From Acrasis kona (Eukaryota; Heterolobosea; Eutetramitea; Acrasida; Acrasidae): a stretch of 64,000 nt of DNA. This document shows, piece by piece, positions 1 to 11,483 of the stretch. The notes below the pieces were generated by a model. It made no database searches, was not told the DNA's origin, and worked only from the letters and a program-made list of their open reading frames with translations. The stretch's first letter is position 1, and each line of letters starts with the position of its first letter. Both the position numbers and the translations under genes were made by a program. The DNA is taken from assembly GCA_026419775.2 (NCBI GenBank), contig JAOPGA020001734.1, positions 16,242 to 80,241 of the forward strand, given 5' to 3'.

Positions 1-2473
1 GAAGAACTCGATGGCGTTGGGGTTGGTGATGCCGACGTCAACAATGGTACCTGGTGGTGGATTGGTGAGCTCGCCATTTCCTCCAAAAGTGGCCAATCTG
101 GTATTGATTCTCTTCAACACGACCAAATGAGACAACTTGGTGCTCTGGCTGACTCTTCTGATGGCCTTGCGCACGGCTTGAATCTCCGTTTGGTACACCT
201 CTTGTACTTGACCTTCGCCCACTCCGTCACGGAAGAACAAAATGTGCTCTGGGAACACCTTCCTCTCCTTCTTGTAGGCAGCCAATGCAGCTTCTATGCC
301 TGGCTCAAGGGCCTCCACAATTTCCTTGCCAGGTGCTTGGATGATCACCTTGCTATAGTATTGAGATTGATCTCCGCCCATGCTGGCGCACAATCCAACA
401 ATGCTGGACTTTTTCCTGTTGACAATTTCTCCAGAGTGATAAACGTCCAATCCAACAATCATGGTGGTGTTCAAGTTGTACTCCAAGCTCCATGGCGCAC
501 CTCCCAACTTGGTGGCAATTTGCACGGCAATCTTGGTGGTCTTGCTCATGTTGTCGCCTTCGATGGTGTTCCACGTGGCGCATTGACTCAACACTCCCTT
601 CTCCTGGCACACTCTCTTGACAATGTTGTAGCGATCGGCATTGTTATCTGCCAAAATGACCACTGCGAAGGTCTTGCCGTTTAGCGATTCTCTTAGTGCA
701 TTCTCGTAGTCTCTCGCGTTGAAGCCAGCGGTGGGGCAAAACTCTGGCTCCGCAATGCCCAACTCCAACGGCTTGCTCACCCTCTTCAAGGTGCTCAAGA
801 ACTTGTTGATCTCGTGGTTGTCGTCCTCGTCGCTCAATCTCGACTTCGGGTGGGTACACCAACAGCCCACTTGTTCCAGCCTTGGATGTCCTGAACAAGC
901 TCTTCTTGATCAAGTTCCATTCGGCATTGTCGTCCACCTTGCTCTTCATTCCCTTTCCGTGCAGAATGGTCTCCGCTGGCAATCTTCTCGCCTCGACTTG
1001 AATGGCGCGTTGGTCGATTCCATACTCCCATGCGCCCAACTTGTCGGTGAACTCCTTGTTGGTGACTTGCTTGTTCAACGTGTGGACGATGCTCTTGAAG
1101 CGATCGTTGGGGACGAGACCAGTGGCGGTCTTCAGGTCCTTCATCAAGTTGCGATTGTTTCTCATGGATTCGGTCAGGCCGGTGGGGTTGCACATCTCTG
1201 GCACAAAGTAGTCCACCTTTCCGCTCTTTCTCTTGCTCTCGAACATGGGTTGGGATAGATCCTTGATTTCAAACTTGTAGGTGCTCTTGTAGTAATCGAC
1301 GTAGCTGATCATCTTGTTGGATACGCCCTGTGCGAATTTGTCCTTTGGAGACATGTCCCACTTGACTGCGGTGATGAATGCGGTGCGCTTGTTGTGTGGC
1401 AAATACATGATGCGGTGCAACACTTCGTCCTCGAATCTGCGTTGGAGCTCCTTGCCAGAGTAGTGGTCGAGTCCCTTCAAGATCTGCAAGCAATTCTCGA
1501 TTCTCAAGGTCTTCCACGCGACGTCTCTGTTGCTCAACAGACCCAATTGGGTCCTGTAGATGGTTTGTTGTTGACCTGGCACGACTTCGACTTGATCTCT
1601 GCCACCGACGGTGAACTTCAGGTCCATGTCGAAGTAATTTCTGTTGATTTGAGTCAACTTCAAGTGTCTCAAGGCTGATCTGTAGACCAAGTTGAACGCT
1701 TGTAGAACGGCGCTGTCAATGTTGTCGCTGGATAATGTCTTGACGAATTTGATGCTGACGTCGTAGCTGTGGTCTCCTCTCTCTACAATCTTTGCGAAAT
1801 CTTCAAACTTCTTTCTCGAGAACAATAGCTCTTGACCGTCGTAAACGTATTGATTGTCTGGTTGATTTGCCTTGAACATCTCTCCAACAACGTCGTTACA
1901 CAACCTCTTGTTAACGTCCTTGGTGTCAAAGATGACGGCGTATTGGTAGATGGCACCGGTGGGTAGCTTAGTTGGGTAGTAGTTGGTCAACACGTTGAGC
2001 TTTTGTCCAACGGTTCCTGGTCTTCCCTTTGAGACGTATTCTTCTCCTTCTACGACGGATGGTGCCTTCAAGTCCTTGGCAAGAACTACTTCAATCTTGG
2101 CATTGGAGTATGGTTTGGGGTATTCGACTTGAGGGCCTCCAAAGCCTCCACGTCCTCCACCTCTTCCACCACCGCGTCCACCGCCTCTGTCACCGCCATA
2201 TCCACCACGGCCGCCTCTGTCACCACCGTAGCCACCTCTGTCGCCACCGTAGCCTCCACGACCACCTCTGTCACCACCGTAGCCACCTCTGTCACCACCA
2301 TAGCCTCCACGACCTCCTCTGTCGCCGCCATAGCCACCTCTATCGCCGCCATAGCCTCCACTTTGTGGTCTTTCTGCTCCGTAGCCACCTCTTGATTGAT
2401 TAGCACCGGAATCTCCACCTCCTCTTCCACCGCCGCGTCCTCCACGGCCGCCTCTGCCTCCTCTATCACTCAT
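1..2473 (-). CDS. PIWI-clade Argonaute with RGG tail (3' end beyond window)
   Basis: A small-RNA-guided Argonaute of the PIWI clade, expected to bind guide RNAs for silencing. The start codon is at 2473. Residues 1 to about 110 are an [10 protein letters not shown] repeat tail, the usual substrate for arginine methylation and Tudor binding. A PAZ region (roughly 330-450) is followed by the PIWI-clade stretch with [15 protein letters not shown]. The PIWI domain then runs to position 1 with GLDVYHSG and FRDGVGEGQ, which supply two catalytic aspartates, and the clade mark KRINTR plus NPPPGTIVD. The final catalytic residue lies beyond the window. The frame breaks twice (about 892 and 836-850), each time as if one base were missing. 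Residues conserved in Argonautes (W-N-L-I-K then NKWAVGVP) sit on both sides, so I favour sequencing indels over a pseudogene. PIWI identity is sure; intactness is not. Confidence 0.9.
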
Positions 2474-3006
2474 ATCTTGTTTGTTTTAAATATTTTATTT
2501 TTCACTAGACATAAATCGATTGGCTTAACTAGGGTTGACCTCTAAAATTAGGTGGAGTTCGAAGGGTAATTAAACGTTTCCTTTGGGTTGTCGTATTTTT
2601 TGATGTTGAAAATTGATAAGTGATCTTTCCTTCCAGATCCGTATAATATTCAACATCAGGATCAAGATTGTGACTACGCTTTTTTGTAATTCAACAAAAT
2701 TGATGAAAATAGCTGATCTCAAAGGAATAGAGTCTCAAATTTGGAGATGTTAAAGCGTATGTGAGATGGAGGGATAATTGCTTATAAACTTATTAGAATA
2801 CAAAAATGAGCACTGGCCTAGTAGCAATGAGTACTACTTGTCATTAATGATTTACACCCGATAAGGGTACTAAGCATATTTCGCTCATAAAACAAAAAAA
2901 CTATTGTAACAAACACATAAAGAAAAGGAACAGATCCGACACTCCGTACAGTATAGTAGAGGGACAAGTTGTTTTCAAGTCAAGTCATTCTAACAGATCA
3001 TCCTCA
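2474..3006. other. Divergent intergenic region, PIWI / coiled-coil gene
   Basis: These 533 AT-rich bases separate the start of the PIWI gene from the start of the coiled-coil gene and must hold both promoters. I see no convincing open frame, repeat or RNA gene. Short A and T runs flank both starts. Confidence 0.5.
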
Positions 3007-3679
3007 ATGAACAAGATAAACACTCAGTCGTTGGATGAAGCAAAATTAGTTAGTCTCCACTCCCTCTATTTTACATAACATTCAGGAAATAAGAATGCTA
3101 AGGAGAATGTTAGAAGAGAGAAGTAACGGAGCTCAAGATCAAAAAGAAGTACAAAGCGAAATGAACAAGTTGAAAAAGGATCTAATAACAAAGGAAGAAC
3201 TAGTAAGAAGTCTAACTAGAGACAATGAAATTTTAAGATCAAGTGTGTCCAGATTAGAAGGTGAGAACAGTATTCTACGATTATACTTTGATAGAAACCA
3301 AACACCAAGAGGTAGAAGTTTGACTATGACCCCAAGCCCTATAAACAGAGGCAACACTCCTAGTCCAATCACCTCCATTCCAATCAAGCTGGAGAGGTAT
3401 TCTTCAATTGAAACGCCCACTGTTAACAACACATCACATGAAGTCACACCAACAACCCAGAAAAGAACAACTTTGACACCTAATTCGTTTATCACACCAG
3501 CATCAATTATCAACACACCTGTTCCTCCGTTAATACAGCGTCAATCAATACCAAACAACGATGAACCTGTTTGTAATCCAACAGTGGTTAGGGAGAGAAG
3601 TTTCAAAAAGCCAAGACCAAAGATCATGCAGCCAAACAAAGATGATGAGGTCTCTATAAACCTGGAATCTAATAAATAA
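3007..3679 (+). CDS. Coiled-coil protein, leucine-zipper-like N-terminus (unknown family)
   Basis: Two exons (3007-3048 and 3086-3679) joined over a 37-nt GT-AG intron give 211 residues. The short first exon adds MNKINTQSLDEAKL directly onto EIRMLRRMLEE, extending a heptad-rich helix, which is why I prefer it to the internal ATG at 3095. Residues 1 to about 85 form a charged coiled coil with leucine/isoleucine heptads. There is no clear basic DNA-binding block before it, so it is not a recognisable bZIP. The rest is low complexity, rich in T-P and S-P dipeptides (MTPSPINRGNTPSP and similar), typical of proline-directed phosphorylation. The C-terminus is basic (KKPRPK). The family is not recognised; a scaffold or cytoskeletal regulator is a guess only. 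Confidence 0.65.
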
Positions 3680-3862
3680 CCTTTCGTCTATTTTATTCTA
3701 CATTATTTTCATACCAATTTATATGAACATATTGGGTCGAGTCTGACAGGTGGATAAATTTGTCCTCACTGTAGCCTAGCATTGTATCATACTATTGTTC
3801 CACATCATTTTAGTATTCTTTAATCTATCCAAAAGTTGCTCAACATATTCAATGAGCCTTTC

Positions 3863-6170
3863 ATGAAATTATCATATTTTTGTAATATCAATTGTAACAC
3901 ACTCGTTGCTAGCATGGACCAGACATTCACCTGTCCGTTCTCTGTTCGTGGAAGTGCCCCCGATAATGTAGATATGTGTGCGTGGCGGCATTTCTTGAAT
4001 TTCACTGGTTTCATGATGGGTGGTGTTGTATTGTGTGGGGTACTGGCATTGTTTGTTTCGATTATTTGGTGGTGTTGTAGGAAGGCAGGATGTTGCGGAG
4101 GATCTACCTCAGGATATTCATACTCGATTGACAAAAAACACGCTACAGCATTCAAGTACATAATACTCGCGGTCATAATCATCCTATTGTCAATTGGAGG
4201 AGCCCTAACGATAGTGGTTTTCTTTTTTGGAACACATACAATAATCACAAAAACATCAACTGCGGTGGCGAAGGGCATGGAGGAGATTACTTTTAGTCGG
4301 GATAAACTTGCAGTAATCGGACCTAGCATTAAAAGCTTGGGTACAATGTTCAGAGAGTTTGAGGCCAGAAGTAGAACTGCCCAGGACAATGCGACATTAT
4401 TGAAGGAATCTGAACATGTGTTCGAGGCGGACATGACTTCTTTACAAGAAAACGTGTTCGGGCACACAAAGTCTGTTTTATACGCTATTCAGTCTTTGAA
4501 TCAGAACATGGTAGGATTGATGTCCAACACAAAGGACATTAACGTACAAGATCTATTCGATCCGCCATTAATACCTACAGTTCCATTTATAGAGACGTTA
4601 AATCAAGCCCAGACCGATCTCAACCGAACGTTATCGCTCTCGGGTGAAGCCATACAGCATACAAATAACGTCCTATATAGAATAAGCAAAGCACACGAAG
4701 CAATCAACACCACTCTTAGAAATACGGTTGGTAATTTGGAGGGATCAGAGCAACAATTAAACGAAACAATCTCAACGTTAAAGTACATTCAATCCGAATC
4801 ACTTTTAGACACCATTGAAAAGTTATCAAAGGGGTTGAGCTGGTCCCTCGGCATCTTATTGTCTATTATGTTTTTTGTTATTTGTGTTTTGTTTTCATCA
4901 TTCTCTATTTGCGCATACAGACATAGCAGAAAAGCTATGAACGTGTCTACATGTTGTTCCATTCCTCTCATTCTTTTGTCGTTTATATTTGCTGCTACAT
5001 GCATGGGAGCATTCATGATCATGTTTCCATATTGTAAATATAATGCGTCGTTGTTCGATACATCTAAATTGTCGGATCATGCCAGACAGCAATCACCAGG
5101 ATACGTAAGGATCATGAACCTTACGTATGGACTTTCTACTTGCTCCGGCAACGATACTTTAATGGACAAATCCGGAACTGACTTTAACGCCTTATCGGAT
5201 GCCTTGTTCGGAGATATTGTAATGTCCTTGAACAATCTTGAAGAAGTAAAAAACGAGACGGACATGGCTGAGGATAATATTAAAGATTTAATTTTGATCT
5301 TGTTCGATGGTCTTAGCAAAAGCTCCAACGACCTGTCGAAACTTGTTATTGATTTTGATCAAAAGATTAGTCAAAAAGTTGTTCCGCAAAGTATGGACTT
5401 GACCCGATATGAAAAGAATAATCCATACCATCAATGCCAAATACTATGATTCGAACATTAGTAGCATTAATGCCATTACAAATCCAAAATTGGGCGTATC
5501 ATACACGAGGTATACGGCTTCTTTGTTTAATGAAAATGTGTGTAGTGATTCCAGGCTCACTGCTGAGGAACAAGCTGAACTAAGAGATTTGTATGGCAAG
5601 ATGCACCCAATGTCTAGAACGTTTAACAAGATTGCTACTTTTCAGGACAAGATGAAAACTTTATCAACATTAAGTTCTACGTTGTCTCAGGATATAATTC
5701 CTCATCTCAACTCTAGTACCGTTTTGATTAATGTTCTTTATGACAAGTGTTTGTTTACTTTATGGAACAACATTATAAAGTTGAACGAAAATGTACAAGA
5801 TTTGAACAAGGAACCCATATTGAACCAACTGAAAAGTTTGATAGATGTTGTAAAAGCCTTCCTGTCATCTACAAAATGTAAAAATATTGCACAATACGTT
5901 CAGGATGTAAGCAGCAGCACTTGTAAAGTTATACACCCTAGCGTACTGACTTTGTGTATACTCAGCTTCGTACTAGGTATTTCTTTGATTGTGAATTTCT
6001 TTGCGAGCTCGTTTGCATCTAAAAGATTTTCAGAATCCACAATATCAACGTCAAACGATACCATCAGCTTACTTTCCGAGAGGACCAACAAGTTGTATGG
6101 GACCAAGTACAAGAGGGAATTACCAAAATACGTCCACATTGACATCAATGGTGGGAACATTGATGAATAA
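3863..6170 (+). CDS. Prominin (CD133)-like five-helix membrane protein
   Basis: The prominin layout is complete: a short N-terminal lumenal segment, TM1, a Cys-rich cytosolic turn (WWCCRKAGCCGG), TM2, a first large glycosylatable loop (many N-x-S/T), TM3 and TM4 around residues 335-400, a second large loop, TM5 near the C-terminus and a short tail. Prominins mark plasma-membrane protrusions, cilia and microvilli and bind cholesterol. Length is about 768 residues if one extra base near the CCC run at 5403-5405 is discounted. There the frame passes to a second open frame that carries the rest of loop 2 and TM5. The first ATG is at 3863, with another at 3914. No classic signal peptide is visible, so an upstream exon is possible. 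The alternative, tweety-type channels, has the same helix count but lacks the Cys-rich turn. Confidence 0.75.
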
Positions 6171-6522
6171 AAAATGTTTTACTAAATCACTAAGGTTATC
6201 CACTTTTTGTGTTTACAGATGAACCAACTCTCAAGTACTTTGCTGTGGGAGGGTCATCGTAAGACAATGGGACACATAGCAGAGAATGCAACCACACCAT
6301 CACTAGAGATGATTAACCTCTCCTCCCCATGACGTGGAAGAGATTCGTCGCTCCATGCGTCTCATGTTGCCAGCGTAATACACGCAAGCAGAAACCCTCC
6401 ATGTTGAAATCAAGGCAAAGATAAATTATAAACGTTGGGGCGCAGTTGAGTGGATATTGATTATGGGACAAACAAAGTTGATAAGAAGAAGGAATAAAAA
6501 GAAAATGATTTTTACTTTACAG
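6171..6522. other. Convergent intergenic stretch, prominin / Rab2
   Basis: These 352 bases lie between two convergent genes and hold both 3' ends. The middle part (about 6220-6420) looks visibly richer in G and C than the flanks and is not protein-coding in any frame I could follow. It could be a non-coding RNA, but I see no box or fold that identifies one. Confidence 0.35.
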
Positions 6523-7278
<756 letters not shown>

Positions 7279-7549
7279 CGACTGGTGTTGTTTGTTCTTG
7301 AAATGATGACCTATCTTCGGCTAAACCTGAACAATCCAATTAAAAATTAATATTGTAAAATCTACTTCGAACAGATTCTTAGTCGAGTTAGATTGACGTC
7401 AATATTAGAAGATTCAAATTTGATACTTTATAGAGACTATAAAGTAACTTGGCTATTGAATAAGTAATAACCGTGATAAGAGCCAGAGCATTAGAGGATT
7501 TACCTCTTACAAATGGTGTTCCTACTTTTGTAAACTTTTCACAAGCAAG

Positions 7550-8937
7550 ATGTTGGGAAGGTTTTTGGGAGTGCAGACAAAACTTTCTCTATGTTCGCCT
7601 TTGATTAGATACTTTAGTCGCAGGTCAGTCGGAATCGTTGGAATGCCAAACATTGGGAAGGTACACATCAACATTAACCATGATTAATTTAATGTAGTCG
7701 ACACTGTTTAATGCTCTCACAGAGACACAAAAAGCAGAAGCAAAAAATTTCCCATTCTGTACGATCGAACCAAATGTTGGAATAGTGAGTGTACCAGATC
7801 CAAGATTAGATCAATTAGCCCTGACTGCTAAATCTAAAAGATGTATAAGAACTCAAATCGTACAAATTCAAATGAATTAAATTGGATTACTCATAATTAG
7901 GAATTTATTGACATTGCTGGTTTAATCAAAGGTGCCAGTGAAGGAAAGGCACGTCAATATAACATGTAGTCACTAACAAGAACAGGGGCTTGGAAATAAA
8001 TTTTTGGCCAACATAAGGAGCGTTAGTTGTATAATACAGGTGATTAGGTGCTTCGATGATCCCGACATTTGCCACGGTATGTACGCTTGATTCACGTTCA
8101 ACTAATCCCCACAGTCGACGGAACATGTGATCCAATAAGAGACATTGAGACCATTGAAAGCGAATTACTTTTGGCAGATCTTGAAGTTATAAACAGAAAA
8201 AAACTAAAAAAGAAAAACTTTAGTCAAGACGAACAAATGTTCATGGACACCCTCAACAAGTTAGAAAATGGTACGTGTAAATCATTTACTTTTAAACTAA
8301 TAAAATTCAGCTCTGGTCGAAGGAACGCCCATTCATGGTTTGGATTTAACTCTAAAGGAAAAGGACTTGATAAAGCAGTTGGGTTTCCTTACGACAAAAA
8401 AAAGCATTTACGTTTGCAACATTGGGGTAACGTGTTCATTTCAATCACCACTAACCTTTACAGGAGGACGACTTGCCTGATGGAAATAAGAATTTTGAGC
8501 TCGTGCAACAGTTTGCAAAGTCACGCAACATGATAGCCTTGCCTGTGTGCGCCAAATTAGAATCAGAAGCATCAATGTTGGATGAAGAAACAAGAAGCAC
8601 CATTCTGGATACTTATGGACTCAAAGAAACTGGACTACAAAAAATCATCAAATCGAGTTATGACCTTTTAAACCTTATAACATTTTATACAGTTGGTCCC
8701 GAGGAGACGAGAGCTTGGAACGTTAAAAAAGATAGTTTAGTACCACAGGCTGCAGGTGAAATACATACTGACATGGAGAATGGATTCATCAAGGCGGATA
8801 CCGTTAATTACGCTGACTTGTTGAGTTTTAATTGTGACGAGGATGCTGCAAGAAAGGCAAAAAAGTTACGTCCGGAGGGACCGAAATATGTCGTTCAAGA
8901 TGGTGATGTGTTTCATTTCAAATTCAAAGCAAAATAA
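7550..8937 (+). CDS. YchF/OLA1-type Obg-family GTPase, probably mitochondrial
   Basis: Seven exons (7550-7660, 7698-7858, 7900-7948, 7986-8076, 8115-8270, 8311-8426, 8464-8937) give 385 residues in an unbroken frame. YchF/OLA1 proteins bind ribosomes and hydrolyse ATP or GTP. Motifs: G1 [31 protein letters not shown], the DxAG switch [12 protein letters not shown], then the TGS-like C-terminus with [22 protein letters not shown] and DGDVFHFKF. The sequence resembles bacterial YchF more than cytosolic OLA1. It begins with a basic, serine-rich, acid-poor leader ([21 protein letters not shown]), a good mitochondrial presequence, which supports organellar origin. Introns are 36-41 nt. The third (7949-7985) appears to be GC-AG, because the conserved GKGLGN is rebuilt only with that boundary. 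Confidence 0.92.
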
Positions 8938-9040
8938 ATATACTTTAAACGTTTGTGAGTTAGTTACATGCATGTTCAAGAGTTCGGAAATTACAATAAA
9001 AACAAAATTTCAAAACTGCTACTAGTGTTTATTATCACGT

Positions 9041-11398
9041 TCAATTATCAAAAGAGCTAAGCACCTCAACATACACTGAAGGTCTATCCATAACAATAAC
9101 CTGCTTTAAAACCAAATCTACGGATAGTATCGTATTGTCTACAAATAAAATCAGCAACTTCCTTCTCGAATTCTCGACATCAAAAACAAACAGAGCTTGA
9201 AACACATCACTGTCCACATTAGCGTCATTCAAATAAAATTCAGTTTCCCAATCAAATTCAAATTCAATATAATCCACAGATCCAGATTCTACTAACAAGG
9301 TTCCATTAGAGGACCTTCCAACAGAAAATAATCTATCAGATTCTGGATCATATTGCAGTGCGTATCTAACAAGATCAGGGTCTTGGTGGTACACTTTCGA
9401 TAGTTGTGCACTTTGGTCATTATTTCTCAGGATGTATAAAGCATCATAGCTTTCGCCGTTCAAGCGAAAATAAAAACAAATAAAAGCATTGTTTAGAGTA
9501 CTTATAGGATAAGATTTTAAATCTTGAATTTCAAATCTAAACGTGAAAATAAGTTTCGATCCATTTGTCGTAATCTTATGCAGACCTATTTTGCGTTCGT
9601 ATGGGACGGCACTGTCAGGTATAGACATGAGCGAATATAAATTAGATTCATTACTATAAGCGTCCACCATAAGGTGGAACATTACTGAACCTTCGTAATT
9701 CACACTTGGAGATTTTATTTGTTTAATAGCTCCAAACGACGCATCAATGTCGTATATGTGAGAAGAACTTAGATCTTCAGCATAGTATAATTTATTTTTT
9801 AAGAGATGAAAGGCGTATAAACTATGATCTGGCATCTTCTTCTTGTTGTCGCGACGGCTGATATAACTACCGGTTCCCAAATGCTTATCATGAGAATTGT
9901 ATCTTGATACCATTGTATAAGTGGAGCTGTAAGTTTTTGTTTTATAAATAATTAGGAAGGAGTTATGAGGAATGTTGTTTTCTGGATGAAACAAGGAGTA
10001 CATACAAAGTAAGATGATGCCGAACACACAAATTATAATTATGGCCATTGTAAAAAGGCTTTCAATTAGAACACACCTCTTGTCCCTTCTTTTTTCTTTC
10101 TTAGTTTCCAGGTTTGTGTTTTGACTCTCATCAGCAATCAATTTTGTTTGCTCTGTCGGCACTGGTTGATGATCGCCAAGCACATATTCTGCTATGGAAC
10201 TCACATTTGAAGTGTCTAATAATTTGGAAATCCTATTGCTCTTTGGAGACATAGAAAGCTCTGTTGATTGGTCGTTAATAGGCGATGCGACGGAAACACT
10301 TGTGTCGATGACTTCAAGCTCTGGCTTACTTAAACAGCAATTGAAAAGTACAAAGATCCAATCAAAGACACGTCCCCTAGTCGAGATGAAATACGCACAA
10401 AAATTGAAAAAACCAGACAGACCGATTGTAAGGGCATGTATTACAATGATCACAAAAGGAGGACTCACATGAAACAAATTGAGCGACCTACGAAGCAAAG
10501 CAAACGTATAAGTCATAAGAAAAGAAACAAGAAACATTCGCAACTTTAACGATACATCTTTCGTAATGCTTTCAATATTTTGAACATTAAATGTCAGTGC
10601 ACGAGTGGCCAAATAAGCTCTCAAATGCTTCACAACAAACACTTGTGCAATGGCACTATAAATAAACACAATAAGAAGTTCAACATAAAAATACATAAAT
10701 GTAGCCGACGAAGAGCGGCTGCTATAAATCCAACACCATCCTCCTGCATTCCCGTATTCGTCAAAGTGAAAGGCTAGGAGCGCTGTGGCCAGTGGAACGA
10801 CCCATGACACAAAGTGAAAGTAAGGTAAACATTTTTTCAATTCTTTTGGCGTTCTTCTATAGGCATTAGCCTCCAGCAATGCAAACGCAACGCACAGAGA
10901 CCACATGATTTGACTTAGAGAGGAGAATTGTACGAGAATACCTTGCGTCATACACACAGAGTCATTAAGATGGAATGGCGACCCTATGGCAAATGATAAA
11001 TCTGTATAAAGTAAAATCAACACAATGTGTTAAAAGTTCTTACTTCTTATTACGTCCGCACAACACCAGTATACGATTAGTTTTGTTTGTAGTGACCTTG
11101 CAAATTGTTTGATTCCAAGCACAAAATGTAAAATGACGACAACCGAACAGATGGCCGAAAGGATCGAAGTAACCATTGTTATAATCATAATGACCGAATC
11201 TTCATAAAAGTGCTGTTCATAGTCAATGTTATCTCCTGAAGTGTGAACGTCGAATGTTCTGGGTATGGTGTTGTTGTGTTGAAGTGAGCGTTTAGGGTGG
11301 ATTTTATGAGTAGAGTACTTTATAGTGATTCCGATTCCTATACATAATGCAGCTAGTACAATATATGTTATGATAAAATTCAAACGTACATCAAGCAT
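9041..11398 (-). CDS. cAMP-receptor-like GPCR with extra helix and large C-terminal domain
   Basis: Two exons (11044-11398, 9041-11001; 42-nt intron) give 771 residues. An N-terminal hydrophobic segment (about 7-28, signal anchor or signal peptide) and a short loop precede a seven-helix core, roughly residues 68 to 335. The core shows the GWCWIY motif after TM4 and the polar LKLRMFLVSF start of TM6, as in cAMP-receptor-like and secretin-related families. A cytosolic tail of about 90 residues with basic KKEKRRDKR leads to a further helix (IESLFTMAIIIICVFGII) and then some 300 residues that would be extracellular, with recurring beta-rich segments suggesting a propeller-like fold. Ligand unknown. 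Receptor class is fairly sure; the fold of the extra domain is inference. It shares an 85-bp head-to-head region with the next gene. Confidence 0.78.
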
Positions 11399-11483
11399 GA
11401 TGGCATGTCTTTATTAAACGATTTTACAACCCACACATTTTATCCTAAAACAAACGCCGGGCTTTTGGAGGGCTTTCACCACA
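11399..11483. promoter_or_regulatory. 85-bp divergent promoter, GPCR / Zn2Cys6 factor
   Basis: Only 85 bp separate the GPCR start codon (minus strand) from the Zn2Cys6 factor start codon (plus strand). Both 5' untranslated regions and core promoters must lie here or inside the neighbouring exons. I see no clear TATA box. Confidence 0.5.

Noticed and set aside
834-1193. Separate small gene on the minus strand within PIWI
   Set aside because: Its last residues (NKWAVGVP) belong to the PIWI protein; the rest is a shadow frame exposed by an indel.
2160-2360. Regularly spaced repeats that resemble a CRISPR array at first sight
   Set aside because: They are in-frame codon repeats for YGGDRGG without unique spacers, in a eukaryotic gene.
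2029-2403. Plus-strand His/Leu- and Ser/Thr-rich open frames
   Set aside because: They are antisense shadows of the RGG repeats of the PIWI gene.
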